From Thiobacillus sp. UBA6918 (GTDB lineage Bacteria; Pseudomonadota; Gammaproteobacteria; Burkholderiales; Thiobacillaceae): a stretch of DNA of 28,358 nucleotides. Under the pieces are notes generated by a model. That model saw only the letters and a program-made list of their open reading frames with translations. It was not told where the DNA came from and did not search any database. The position numbers and the translations under genes were made by a program. The stretch is taken from NCBI GenBank assembly GCA_002450925.1, contig DKAU01000069.1:1-28358 (forward strand), written 5' to 3'. The first letter of the stretch is position 1. Each line of letters begins with the position of its first letter. Below are positions 7,590 through 15,819 of the stretch, in pieces.

Positions 7590-8182
7590 TCAAGCCAGTT
7601 CTTGTTTGAACCCAGCACGGATATCACCTGACGCCAGCGCGCCTGCAATGTGGCATCGAGATCGCCCTGAAGCGTTTCGATCAGGCAGCCACCACGAACA
7701 ATGCGCTGGTCTTCCACGATGCGCAATCGGCTTTTATCGAGCATCTCATTCAATATCGGACGAACTATCAGCGCGTCTTCAGGATTCAGCAACAGGCGGG
7801 CCTCACGCGTGGATTCAGCCATCTGTTTCAAGGCCAGTTTGACCACGTCAAGGATACGCTCCGGGCGTGCGGAAAGTTCACCTGCAATAACCTGCTTGGA
7901 AACGTCCAGCGAAAGACTCAGCACCTGATCCGCAAGACGGAAATCAAGTGAATCAAGCGCTGCTGAGAAGCTTTCTGATAACTGCCTCAGCCTTTTCCTC
8001 TCCTGGTCCATCGTGGCTCGCGCCTGTTCCAGGCCAGCCTCGAATCCCTTCTTGCGGGCCTCCTCCTCCAGCGCGCGCAAACGCTTTTGCTCCTCGGCTT
8101 CGCGGTCAGCAGGGGGAACTGCCTCCAGCCCTTCCCATCTGTCAAAAGCGCTGCGTGTATCTTGAGTTTCTTCGCTCATCAC
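7586..8182 (-). CDS. fliH: Flagellar-type export stator protein FliH
   Basis: FliH holds the FliI ATPase to the C-ring and resembles the F-ATPase b and delta subunits. This 198-residue protein has a charged N-terminal helix (AEEQKRLRALEEEARKKGFEAGLEQARAT), which is the typical FliH GxxxG-like coiled region, and a C-terminal domain with VVKLALKQMAEST, LLLNPEDALIV and RGGCLIETLQGDLDATLQARW, close to the family consensus. The frame opens at GTG 8182. The next codon, ATG at 8179, has better spacing to a GGAAG site and may be the true start. The fliG stop overlaps this start. Confidence 0.92.
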   Translation of the reverse strand: MMSEETQDTRSAFDRWEGLEAVPPADREAEEQKRLRALEEEARKKGFEAGLEQARATMDQERKRLRQLSESFSAALDSLDFRLADQVLSLSLDVSKQVIAGELSARPERILDVVKLALKQMAESTREARLLLNPEDALIVRPILNEMLDKSRLRIVEDQRIVRGGCLIETLQGDLDATLQARWRQVISVLGSNKNWLE

Positions 8183-9165
8183 CGTGCTTCCATACGTGCC
8201 GAACCTGGATGAATCAGATTCAGCTCTCCATTGGTCGCCATTTCTCTCAACAGTCTAACTGTTTCCGTCTGGGCGATTTCTATATCAACAAGTTTGCATG
8301 CCCCGAGGATTTCGAGATCGTCTTTTAGACGGCGTGCCGCTGTATCAGGCATGTGCGTAAGAAGATCGTCGACCAGATCAGGATCGGCACCCTTTAAGGC
8401 AAGCAAAAGCGTATTTCCCGGAACGGCCTTGAAAAAGCGTGTACGGCTTTCTCCCGACAACCGTGCAAGATCACCCATCCCCAGCTGATGTGCCTTTAGC
8501 TGCTCAAACAGTTCGGGTGAACTCGCAGACAAATTCGATTCGACTTCCTCTCGCGCAGCAGGCGACATACGTGACAGCAGATCGGAAACCAGTTCCGCAC
8601 CTTCCTTGCTTTCTGCCTCCTCTCCCTTGAGGCGCCTGCCCACCCATTCGTCCACTTCGCGCAAAGCCTCGACAGGCGCGCCACGCCACTCTGCAATGCG
8701 ACGTACCACTTCCTGCCGCTGTAACTCAGGGAGCCATTCGAGTATGGCGGCGGCCTGTGCACGATCAATCTGAGATATGACCGCCGCCGCCAACTGGGGA
8801 TGTTCGTCCTTGAGCATGGCAGCAACCTCTGCCGGTTCTTTCCAGGCCAGTTCCTGAATCTTGTCACTGCCACCGGCAATCCGCGACATCATCATGCGCG
8901 CCTGTTCGTCACCCAGTGCGCGTGTCAGCGCCGCATCCAGAAACTCATCCGCTCCAGCCCCAATGCCTGACTGCCTGCTGGCAGCCTCTTCATATTCGTC
9001 GATAACGGTCGCTACATGTTCTCGTTGCAAGCCTCCCATTTCACGCATGGTCTTGCCCAGCTCACCAACTTCAAATGGCGACATGTATCGGAATACTTGC
9101 GCTGCAGCTTCCTCGCCAAGCGCCAGCAAAAGAACCGCTGATTTTTCCAGGCCTGCGCGGTTCAT
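8179..9165 (-). CDS. fliG: Flagellar-type switch/C-ring protein FliG, divergent
   Basis: FliG sits on FliF and, in motors, transmits torque from MotA. I start it at ATG 9165, which overlaps the fliF stop as ATGA with GGGGAA ahead (328 residues). An upstream in-frame ATG at 9180 is possible. The N-terminal domain starts RAGLEKSAVLLLALGEEAAAQVF. The middle domain has the EHPQ motif at 121-124. The C-terminal domain has LLLALKGADPDL and KDDLE. Aligned by eye with E. coli FliG, Lys264, Asp288 and Asp289 have counterparts (258, 282, 283), but Arg281 is Thr275 and Arg297 is Lys291. The usual MGG hinge and the LFENLVDVDD stretch are altered (KEGAE; LFEQLKAHQL). FliG identity is sure. Whether it works in a rotating motor is open. 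Confidence 0.92.
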   Translation of the reverse strand: MNRAGLEKSAVLLLALGEEAAAQVFRYMSPFEVGELGKTMREMGGLQREHVATVIDEYEEAASRQSGIGAGADEFLDAALTRALGDEQARMMMSRIAGGSDKIQELAWKEPAEVAAMLKDEHPQLAAAVISQIDRAQAAAILEWLPELQRQEVVRRIAEWRGAPVEALREVDEWVGRRLKGEEAESKEGAELVSDLLSRMSPAAREEVESNLSASSPELFEQLKAHQLGMGDLARLSGESRTRFFKAVPGNTLLLALKGADPDLVDDLLTHMPDTAARRLKDDLEILGACKLVDIEIAQTETVRLLREMATNGELNLIHPGSARMEAR

Positions 9166-10544
9166 GCGTTCCCCATCCATAGCTTGACCACACTGGCTGC
9201 GACCTTTGGATCAGACAGCACGGCCTGACGCAAAGATTCCACGCGAGACTCGAAAGCTTCCTCTGGCGTCGGCCTTTGATTAGCCAGTTCTTCTTCCTGC
9301 TCACGCTGTTTTCGTTGTCGAGCCCGTACGCGAAACAGCAGAATCAGCATCAGAAGCGAAACCGCCAATCCGGCATAGACCGGGATGAGCTCCGGGTCTA
9401 TTTTCTCCAAATCAAACCCTGCCTTTGCGACAGGCTGTTGCGCCGGCTCTATCTGGGTCGTTTCAGTGGGAGCTTCAGGAACTTTGAATGGCATAGAAAT
9501 GACCTGGAGGCTATCCCCCCGCTCGCCATCAAAACCAATGGCCTGCCTGGCCAGTTCAGCGAGCCTGTCCAGTTCGACCAGTGCCTTGCCAACAGCTTCA
9601 TCCACAATGATGAGAGCCGATACCTGCTCCAGACTGCCGCGGGGCTCTCGCACATGTCGCACCGTTCGATCAACCGTTCCCGCCACCGTTCCTGTACGAC
9701 GGGAGTTTTCGGTGGTTTCCTCGCTCTCGGTAAAATTGACCCTGGCTGTTACCTGGATCCTGTATGAAGTATCGCCCAGAACAGGCGAAAGCACCCCCGT
9801 TATGCGGCTGGCAAGATCATTTTCCACACGGCGCGCATACTCCAGCTGATTCTGACTCAAGCCACGATAAAAACCGGCTAGCCCGGCTGCCAAAAGGCTG
9901 CCGTTCTGATCAACGATACTGACCTGGCCTGCACCCATGCCCGCTACGCTGTTCGCAACGACCTGCCGGATGGCCTCGACCTGGCCTTCGCTTAATTGCT
10001 TGCCGGGTTTCAGTCTGACAAGGACAGAAGCAGCAGGCGGAACCTGCTCTCGCAAGAAAGCAGACTGTTTTGGCAGAGCCAGATGCACTCGGGACGATTC
10101 AACGCCTTCAATATCTTCCACCGAGCGTGACAATTCCGATTCCAGACTGCGTTGATAGCCAATCTGCTCCTGGAAAGGAGAAAGTCCAAATCGCGGCCCA
10201 ACGGTCTCTTCCGCATCCGGTTTGTCGCCCTTGGGCAGGCCTTGAGCCGCCAGCCTATAACGCGCATTGTGCAGTTGATCCGCAAGCACCTCGATGGCGC
10301 CGCTTGTCTGGGAAATTCTATACTTGATGCGAAGACGATCCAGGGCTTCGACTATCTCGCCCCCATCCTTGTCGGACAAGTCGGCGAACAGCACGCGAAA
10401 ATCAGGTTCTTGCGCATCCCTGAAATAAAGCGCAGGGGGCAATGCAAGCAATATGAGTAGCACCACCCACCACAGCAGCTTTCTCGACGGGCTGGCTGCA
10501 GCATAAGCAGCGCGCAATCCAGGAAACGTCATTCCTTCGGCCAT
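9162..10544 (-). CDS. fliF: Flagellar-type MS-ring protein FliF, short form
   Basis: FliF forms the inner-membrane MS ring. The 460-residue protein has membrane helices at about 23-41 and 387-405. Between them are a normal ring-building part (VLFADLSDKDGGEIVEAL, AAQGLPKGD, PFQEQIGYQRSLESEL, VESSRVHLALPKQSAF) and an RBM3 region. The C-terminal tail has the FliG-binding segment (SLRQAVLSDPKVAASVVKLWMG). Between VNFTESEE (270-277) and VDRTVRHVREP (291-301) only about 15 residues remain, where motility FliF proteins usually carry a long insertion that builds the beta-collar. This explains the shortness (family about 530-570). ATG 10544 heads the cluster. fliE, which often precedes fliF, is absent. 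Confidence 0.94.
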   Translation of the reverse strand: MAEGMTFPGLRAAYAAASPSRKLLWWVVLLILLALPPALYFRDAQEPDFRVLFADLSDKDGGEIVEALDRLRIKYRISQTSGAIEVLADQLHNARYRLAAQGLPKGDKPDAEETVGPRFGLSPFQEQIGYQRSLESELSRSVEDIEGVESSRVHLALPKQSAFLREQVPPAASVLVRLKPGKQLSEGQVEAIRQVVANSVAGMGAGQVSIVDQNGSLLAAGLAGFYRGLSQNQLEYARRVENDLASRITGVLSPVLGDTSYRIQVTARVNFTESEETTENSRRTGTVAGTVDRTVRHVREPRGSLEQVSALIIVDEAVGKALVELDRLAELARQAIGFDGERGDSLQVISMPFKVPEAPTETTQIEPAQQPVAKAGFDLEKIDPELIPVYAGLAVSLLMLILLFRVRARQRKQREQEEELANQRPTPEEAFESRVESLRQAVLSDPKVAASVVKLWMGNA

Positions 10545-10602
10545 CGCGTCCTTACTTTTAAGGATCCTTCAGTTGTAAATGCAGGCGCAACTCTTCAAAA
10601 TA

Positions 10603-10608
10603 CATAGC
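10603..10608 (-). promoter_or_regulatory. Not a firm site: upstream leader of fliF
   Basis: The 125-base spacer between the CobD/CbiB-like gene and fliF must hold any private promoter of the flagellar-type cluster. On the minus strand it contains a perfect TATAAT (forward ATTATA at about 10628-10633), about 85 bases before the ATG, but without a recognisable -35 at 16-18 bases. A TATGTATTTT stretch lies nearer, in the marked area. I see no clear sigma-54 (GG-N10-GC) or sigma-28 signature. Confidence 0.15.
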
Positions 10609-10669
10609 CGCCTTGTTTTATCAAGGGATTATAGCCGCGTCCAATCAGATCGGGAGGAAGGCATACGAA

Positions 10670-11578
10670 TTACGCTGCCCAACTGGCAACCATAACAAGC
10701 AGTGCCAGGACAAGCCAAACGACCAGCCCTCGCCAGATCATGCCATTGGCGCTTTCGATCTGCTCGGCATCAGGGTCTTCGCCCACGCCAATTTCCGAGC
10801 GCTCACTCACTTGGCCAAGGACTGTCAAAGATTGCCCAAGCTTGATCCCCATGGCACCCGCACCCGCAGCCAATATGATGCCCTCCTCGGGATCAAGCCA
10901 TGAATGAGCCTGGCTTCTCCAACAAAAAATGGCGTCCTCGAAGTTGCCGACAACCGCATATGTAAGAGCCGTAAGCCTTGCAGGCATCCAGTTGAGCGCA
11001 TGGAAAATGCTGCTTGCCACTCTGGAAAACTCAGGACTCGCCTCGCGCCAGCGCATGGACAAGATCGAAGCCAGTCGGAAAATCACCGCACCAGATGGCC
11101 CAAGCAGGCAGAACCAGAACAACACGCCAAATGTCTGGCGGTGACTATGCGTTACCAATTGCTCAATAGTGACGGACGCGATCTGCTCGCGACCAAACCC
11201 GGATGCATCTCCCCCTCGCCACTCCCGAAGAATCTGGCGTGCCCCTGGCAAATCGTCTGAATGCAGCTTCAATGCAATCTCGTCAGCGATACGGCTGTAA
11301 TACTTGAGCCCCATCGTCAGATAAAGAACAGCGACACCCCATGCCCATCCCAGCAGGAAACTCAGGTCGGCCAACCAAGCATGGACCAGCCAAACAGCCA
11401 AAGCCACAGGAACCACTGCAACAACCCATGCAATCCCGCCGTGAGAATGCTCGCCACCATCGAATTTCTCTCTCAACAATGAGGCATATTGGGCAAAGTA
11501 CTGGAAATGCGGCAGAGGCTGCCTGAGAGGCCAGAAGTGTTCGAGCCCGAGAGCCGCGAGCAGGCTAAAAAAAATCAT
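10670..11578 (-). CDS. CobD/CbiB-like (AmpE-like) integral membrane protein
   Basis: The 302-residue protein has about five hydrophobic segments (start IFFSLLAALGLEHFWPL, a pair near 50-90, one near 150-170, and a C-terminal helix). It shows features of the CobD/CbiB family: LEHFWPLR near the start, the phase-like LLREWRGGD segment, ARLTALTYAVVGNFEDAIFCWR, and late GAGAMGIKLG. True CobD attaches aminopropanol to the cobalamin precursor. The betaproteobacterial branch to which this seems to belong is usually not next to other B12 genes, as here, so its role is uncertain. The ATG overlaps the stop of the upstream GyrI-like gene (ATGA), so the two are probably one transcript. Confidence 0.72.
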   Translation of the reverse strand: MIFFSLLAALGLEHFWPLRQPLPHFQYFAQYASLLREKFDGGEHSHGGIAWVVAVVPVALAVWLVHAWLADLSFLLGWAWGVAVLYLTMGLKYYSRIADEIALKLHSDDLPGARQILREWRGGDASGFGREQIASVTIEQLVTHSHRQTFGVLFWFCLLGPSGAVIFRLASILSMRWREASPEFSRVASSIFHALNWMPARLTALTYAVVGNFEDAIFCWRSQAHSWLDPEEGIILAAGAGAMGIKLGQSLTVLGQVSERSEIGVGEDPDAEQIESANGMIWRGLVVWLVLALLVMVASWAA

Positions 11579-12108
11579 GGTATGGCAATCTCCACGGTCA
11601 GTTCGCCCACATGGGCCGGAGAATCAGTGGGACGGTAAATTTCGACTGCAGGCAAAGTGATATCACGCCCCCGAGGCTTGAGATAATCGGACAAGGCTTG
11701 GTATGCCTTGCTGGGGGCCAGCATGACAGCCGCATTGACCCTGGCTGCCACCACCTTTCTGCGCGGGATGGTCTCGCTCATAAGGTCTGCTGGCAGTTTG
11801 GCGTCAAGCGGAATGCGATAACCGGTTTTCGCATGCTGCTTGCCTTTTGGGGTGGTGCGCGGATCTGTCAGCAATACTGTAATGGTGTCGCCTGGCTCAA
11901 CTCCCGCCTGAGTGAGAAGCCTGTAAACCTTCTCTTGGGTTTTCGGCAGCTTCCCTAGATCACCGGAATGTTCCAGATAAGCGTAAATATGCGGTCCCGA
12001 TTCCTCTTCGGTGACGATTGCCGCATTGAAACCTCCCCACCACCAATACACGGCAAGCAAGGGGAGAACAAATGCCAGAACAAATGCCGGCCACTGTTTC
12101 CTGATCAA
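11575..12108 (-). CDS. Membrane-anchored GyrI-like small-molecule-binding domain protein
   Basis: This 177-residue protein has one N-terminal membrane anchor (about residues 8-25, FVLAFVLPLLAVYWWW) followed by a domain outside or facing the periplasm. That domain resembles the GyrI-like/SOUL-type effector-binding fold: IYAYLEHSGDLGKLPKTQEKVYRLL, then GDTITVLLTDPRTTPKGKQHAKTGYRIP, an internal repeat half ending ALSDYLKPRG, and a final VGELTVEIAIP. The DPRTTP motif is typical. The start is TTG at 12108 with AGAGG about 9 bases upstream, and no better start precedes the anchor. Overlap with the CobD-like gene suggests a joint function, which I cannot name. Confidence 0.75.
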   Translation of the reverse strand: MIRKQWPAFVLAFVLPLLAVYWWWGGFNAAIVTEEESGPHIYAYLEHSGDLGKLPKTQEKVYRLLTQAGVEPGDTITVLLTDPRTTPKGKQHAKTGYRIPLDAKLPADLMSETIPRRKVVAARVNAAVMLAPSKAYQALSDYLKPRGRDITLPAVEIYRPTDSPAHVGELTVEIAIP

Positions 12109-12205
12109 AACGGGGAACCTCTGAATATGTCCTTTGTCGACTATGAAGATAACATAGCCGCCTGTATTTTTTTAACAGATATCCCTTTAGGGAACGGAGA
12201 CCTAG

Positions 12206-13156
12206 ATGCTGCGTATCTTTTGGATGTTCACCCTGCTTGCTCTGAATGCTTCCGCATTTGCGGTTGACACCTCGGCAAGCGTGCCCATGAGCACCATCAG
12301 GGTTGGCCAGCACAGCTATTACGTCGAAGGCCAATCAGGCCCTGCCACCAGCGAAAACCAGGGCTTCATGTCAAATGCAGGCTTTGTCGTCACACGGGAT
12401 GGTGTCGTTGTTTTCGACTCGCTTGGCACCCCCCCGCTAGCTGAAAAAATGCTTGGTCTCATCAGGAAAGTTACTTCCAAGCCGATCAGGCGGGTAATCG
12501 TTAGCCATTACCATGCCGACCATTTCTACGGCCTGCAGGTTTTCAAGGACCAGGGTGCGGAGATCTGGGCGCACAAGCATGCCGCAGGGGAAACGAAGAC
12601 AGATGCAGCCAAGCTGCGTTTGGAGCAGCGCAAGGAAGAGTTGTTTCCGTGGGTAAACGAAGACACCCGCTTCATAGAACCGGACAAGTACCTGGAAGGC
12701 GACACCGACTTCTCACTGGGTGGCGTTCATTTCAGCATCCGCCATGTCGGCCCTGCTCACAGCGCAGAGGATCTGGCCATGCTGGTCAAGGAAGACAGCG
12801 TCCTTTACGCGGGCGATCTGGTATTCAAGGGACGTGTGCCTTACGTCGGCGATGCCGACTCCAAAGCCTGGCTGAAATCGCTTGAAAAGCTGATTGCCAT
12901 GAGGCCGCAGGTAATGGTGCCCGGTCATGGCGCTGTAAGCTTTTCGCCAGCGAAGGACCTGGCGCTTACTCGTGATTACCTGACTTACCTGCGCAAGGAG
13001 ATGGGTAGGGCTGTAAACAACCTTGAGTCATTCGACGAAGCATACGAACGAACGAACTGGTCGAGGTTCAGCGGGCTCCCTGCATTCGAGGCTGCGAACC
13101 GGCCAAACGCCTACAACACTTATTTATTGATGGAACACGAACTGCTGAACAAATAG
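12206..13156 (+). CDS. Exported metallo-beta-lactamase-fold hydrolase (SoxH / quinoprotein-relay type)
   Basis: The 316-residue protein begins with a signal peptide (MLRIFWMFTLLALNASAFA, cleavage near residue 19-20), so it acts in the periplasm. Zinc ligands of the fold are complete: SHYHADH at 100-106, His in GPAHSAEDLAM, Asp in LYAGDLVF and His in MVPGHG. The closest groups I recall are SoxH and the quinoprotein relay system zinc metallohydrolases, which accompany sulfur-oxidation or PQQ-dehydrogenase genes. Neither partner is next to this gene, so the substrate is unknown. The start ATG has GGAG 8 bases upstream. It is divergent from the GyrI-like gene (97-base spacer) and convergent, 4 bases apart, with the GGDEF-EAL gene. 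Confidence 0.85.
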   Translation: MLRIFWMFTLLALNASAFAVDTSASVPMSTIRVGQHSYYVEGQSGPATSENQGFMSNAGFVVTRDGVVVFDSLGTPPLAEKMLGLIRKVTSKPIRRVIVSHYHADHFYGLQVFKDQGAEIWAHKHAAGETKTDAAKLRLEQRKEELFPWVNEDTRFIEPDKYLEGDTDFSLGGVHFSIRHVGPAHSAEDLAMLVKEDSVLYAGDLVFKGRVPYVGDADSKAWLKSLEKLIAMRPQVMVPGHGAVSFSPAKDLALTRDYLTYLRKEMGRAVNNLESFDEAYERTNWSRFSGLPAFEAANRPNAYNTYLLMEHELLNK

Positions 13157-13165
13157 GCGCCTATT
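13152..13165. repeat. 14-bp perfect palindrome holding both convergent stop codons
   Basis: AATAGGCGCCTATT is its own reverse complement. It contains the TAG stop of the plus-strand hydrolase gene (13154-13156) and the TAG stop of the minus-strand GGDEF-EAL gene (13161-13163). There is no T-run, so termination activity is doubtful. Confidence 0.5.
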
Positions 13166-15422
13166 GCGCCATCAGCAATGTTGTGTCCTTGAAGTGCATT
13201 TCCATCTGGGATTTCTCCAGCAGAAATTTCTTTCCAAACATGTTCTTGATTGCATCCGGGGGCATGGGTTTGCCAACCAGATATCCCTGGATTTCGTCAC
13301 AACCCTTCTCCTTCAGGAACGCTGCCACTTCCTGACTCTCCACTCCCTCAGCTACTACGCGCAGATCGAGTAAATGCGCCAGATGGATAATGGCAGTAGC
13401 GATTTCGGCATCGTCCTTGTCGATGAGGATGTCCTTGACAAAGCTCTTGTCGATCTTGACAGCATCGATGGGCAGACGCTTCAGCTGCCGGAGGTTGGAA
13501 TGCCCTGTACCAAAATCGTCAATCATCATCTGGATGCCGTGCCTGCCCATTTCATCGAGCACCTGCAGGGTGACTTCCGGATTTTCCATGGCCGTTGTTT
13601 CGGTTATTTCCAGCCCAAGAAATGCCGGATTCATCCCCGTGTCTTCTAGAACGAGCAGAATCTCACGCGCCAAGCCGCCATGGGTGAACTGACGCGGTGA
13701 CAGATTGACTGAAATGATCGGGGGGTTCAGTCCGGCTTCATGCCATGCCACCCATTGCAGACAAGCCGTCCTCAGCACCCAATGCCCGACCGGCACAATC
13801 AGCCCGGTTTCCTCGGCTACCGGAATAAATTTATCCGGCCCGACTATGCCGAGGACGTTTGGCACCATCCAGCGAATCAGCGCTTCTATGCCAACCACTT
13901 TGCCTGTCCGCAGATCCATTTTGGGTTGATAGAGTATGGCGAAATCATCGTTGCGCAGTGCCCTGCGGATTCCGTTTTCGATTGTGAGTTGCTCATGCGC
14001 GGCTGCGTTCATGTCATCGCTGAAATACTCAAAACCACTCCGTTTCAGTTTGGCCTTGTACATGGCCATGTCAGCCTGTCGTAACAGCGTGTTTGCATCT
14101 GTGCCATCGTCCGGACAGGCAGTGATGCCGATACTGGCCGAGATGGCGTAATGGCGGTTATCCAGCTTGAATGGCTCGGCAAGTGTTTCGATAATCTTCA
14201 ACGCCACTCGACGAACCGCGCGCAACGAGCGCGGATGGCTCATGACAACTGCAAATTCATCCCCCCCAAGACGCGCCACAAAATCGTCCGTGCGCAGAAC
14301 ACCAGCCAGTCGGTCTGCAACGACACGCAGCACCTCGTCGCCGACTTCATGTCCGCGTGAATCGTTGATGTGCTTGAAACGATCAAGATCAATAAACAGG
14401 AGAGAAAGCTGATTGCCCTGGCGCTGGCACAGCGAGATGGCATGCTCCAGATAAACCTGGAAGTAGGTACGATTGGGCAAGCCGGTCAGCGGATCATGGT
14501 TGGCAAGCCGATCGAGCCTGATCTCGGATTCGCGCCTTTCAGTCAGCGCTGCGGTCACCAGCAACCCGCATACTGCCAGACTGAGTATCGTGATCTGGAT
14601 GCTGAGGACTTCAAGAAAATGGATATCCGAGCCAATCCATGAATATTCGTTTGAACTGCTCGCCATTCGGATGATACTGGCAACCAGAACAAGGGTTGTC
14701 GTCGCGCCCGCCGAAAAACGTAACGCAACCCACAACACCAGAGGAAACAACAAAAACTCGCCAATTTCCCAGCTCTGGTGGTTTCCGGCCCCAAGCGTGA
14801 GATACCCCACTGCCATCGTCGTCAGCACCACCCCGAGCCACTCGAGTTTGAAGACTTCGCGATGAATACGCCAGTCATGGATGTTGGCGGCCAGCAGAAC
14901 CGGTGCAAGCAAGATGGCACCGGTCATCTGGTTTAACCACAATGACCACAGCGTCGACCAATACTGGCCTTGTGCCAGGCCATTGGTCCATTGCAGGGCT
15001 ACTGTAATTACCAGTGCTGAAACTGCTGTTCCTACGGGCATGCCCACCAGACAATATCCGGCGACACTTCTGATTGAACCAAACGAAAAGGATTCTGCCC
15101 CCAGTTTTTCCGGCAACCAGTAAATTATCCATGCGCCCAGCGCAGCACCAATCCCCAGAAAAGGAAACACATCATTGGGCACCACACCCCAGCTTGCAGC
15201 GAGCGAACCGAGCAGAACACCAGGAACCGCCGCTCCTCTGTAGCGGATGGCTGCAGCAGCGGCAATGCCGGATGCCGGCCACCAGACATTCACGACGTTG
15301 TCGAACGTACCCGCCATGAGAAGACTGACACGGCCGACCAGGAAACAGGCAAGCGAGACAAACAAGGCGACAAGAAAAAAACGCCTTAATTCAGTGGGGC
15401 CAGGTATCGCTGGGAAATTCAT
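13161..15422 (-). CDS. MASE1-GGDEF-EAL cyclic-di-GMP turnover protein
   Basis: The 753-residue protein has an N-terminal MASE1 membrane sensor (about 1-290, with VWWPASGIAAAAAIRYRG and several helices), a GGDEF domain (about 300-465) and an EAL domain (about 480-740). The cyclase motif GGDEF is intact at 386-390, and the inhibitory RxxD site is present (RTDD 377-380). The phosphodiesterase motif EAL is intact at 513-515, with the later catalytic set NLSPRQF, LEITET, IDDFGTGHSN, VKIDKSF and AEGVES. Both activities are therefore possible, and which one dominates cannot be told. It lies near flagellar-type genes but in a separate unit. Ligand of MASE1 is unknown. Confidence 0.93.
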   Translation of the reverse strand: MNFPAIPGPTELRRFFLVALFVSLACFLVGRVSLLMAGTFDNVVNVWWPASGIAAAAAIRYRGAAVPGVLLGSLAASWGVVPNDVFPFLGIGAALGAWIIYWLPEKLGAESFSFGSIRSVAGYCLVGMPVGTAVSALVITVALQWTNGLAQGQYWSTLWSLWLNQMTGAILLAPVLLAANIHDWRIHREVFKLEWLGVVLTTMAVGYLTLGAGNHQSWEIGEFLLFPLVLWVALRFSAGATTTLVLVASIIRMASSSNEYSWIGSDIHFLEVLSIQITILSLAVCGLLVTAALTERRESEIRLDRLANHDPLTGLPNRTYFQVYLEHAISLCQRQGNQLSLLFIDLDRFKHINDSRGHEVGDEVLRVVADRLAGVLRTDDFVARLGGDEFAVVMSHPRSLRAVRRVALKIIETLAEPFKLDNRHYAISASIGITACPDDGTDANTLLRQADMAMYKAKLKRSGFEYFSDDMNAAAHEQLTIENGIRRALRNDDFAILYQPKMDLRTGKVVGIEALIRWMVPNVLGIVGPDKFIPVAEETGLIVPVGHWVLRTACLQWVAWHEAGLNPPIISVNLSPRQFTHGGLAREILLVLEDTGMNPAFLGLEITETTAMENPEVTLQVLDEMGRHGIQMMIDDFGTGHSNLRQLKRLPIDAVKIDKSFVKDILIDKDDAEIATAIIHLAHLLDLRVVAEGVESQEVAAFLKEKGCDEIQGYLVGKPMPPDAIKNMFGKKFLLEKSQMEMHFKDTTLLMAQ

Positions 15423-15460
15423 GATTTTGCTGTCAACAAGACGGGCAGTTCACGAACCCA

Positions 15461-15730
15461 TCAGGACTCGGGTCGACTATCCAGTTCGGCTCGGACGGAC
15501 TCGAGCGCGTCCTTGAGGGTTTCCTCAGGAAGACTGTTGAGCTGTTCAGCCAGCATCTCGGCAGCATCAATCGTGTCTTCATCATCAGGCAAGACATCAC
15601 TGTCCAGATTGGCAACAAGCACGGCTGCCGCACCCACAACCTGCAGCAAACGCTGGCGCTCCCCCATCAGTATTTCGATCTCTTTGCGTAGCAGGCCGAT
15701 TTCACCTTCTTCAAGCGTGTGTACAGTCAT
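15461..15730 (-). CDS. Small acidic protein of unknown function
   Basis: The frame is open from 15802, but ATG 15730 has GGGAG about 9 bases ahead and gives an 89-residue protein without the odd hydrophobic leader. It is acidic and helical: an N-terminal part EEGEIGLLRKEIEILMGERQRLL that could form a coiled coil, a central VVGAAAVLVANLDSD, and a Glu/Asp-rich tail (LPDDEDTIDAAEMLAEQL, LPEETLKDALESV). No cysteine, signal or membrane segment is present. It precedes the GGDEF-EAL gene by 38 bases on the same strand and may be co-transcribed with it. I do not recognise the family. Confidence 0.68.
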   Translation of the reverse strand: MTVHTLEEGEIGLLRKEIEILMGERQRLLQVVGAAAVLVANLDSDVLPDDEDTIDAAEMLAEQLNSLPEETLKDALESVRAELDSRPES

Positions 15731-15819
15731 TGATTTTGTCTCCCTGCGTTTTACTGACTGAAGTGTAACCACAAGCAGGCCATCGAGGAATACCTGCATC
15801 ATTATTCAAACAATCGGGC

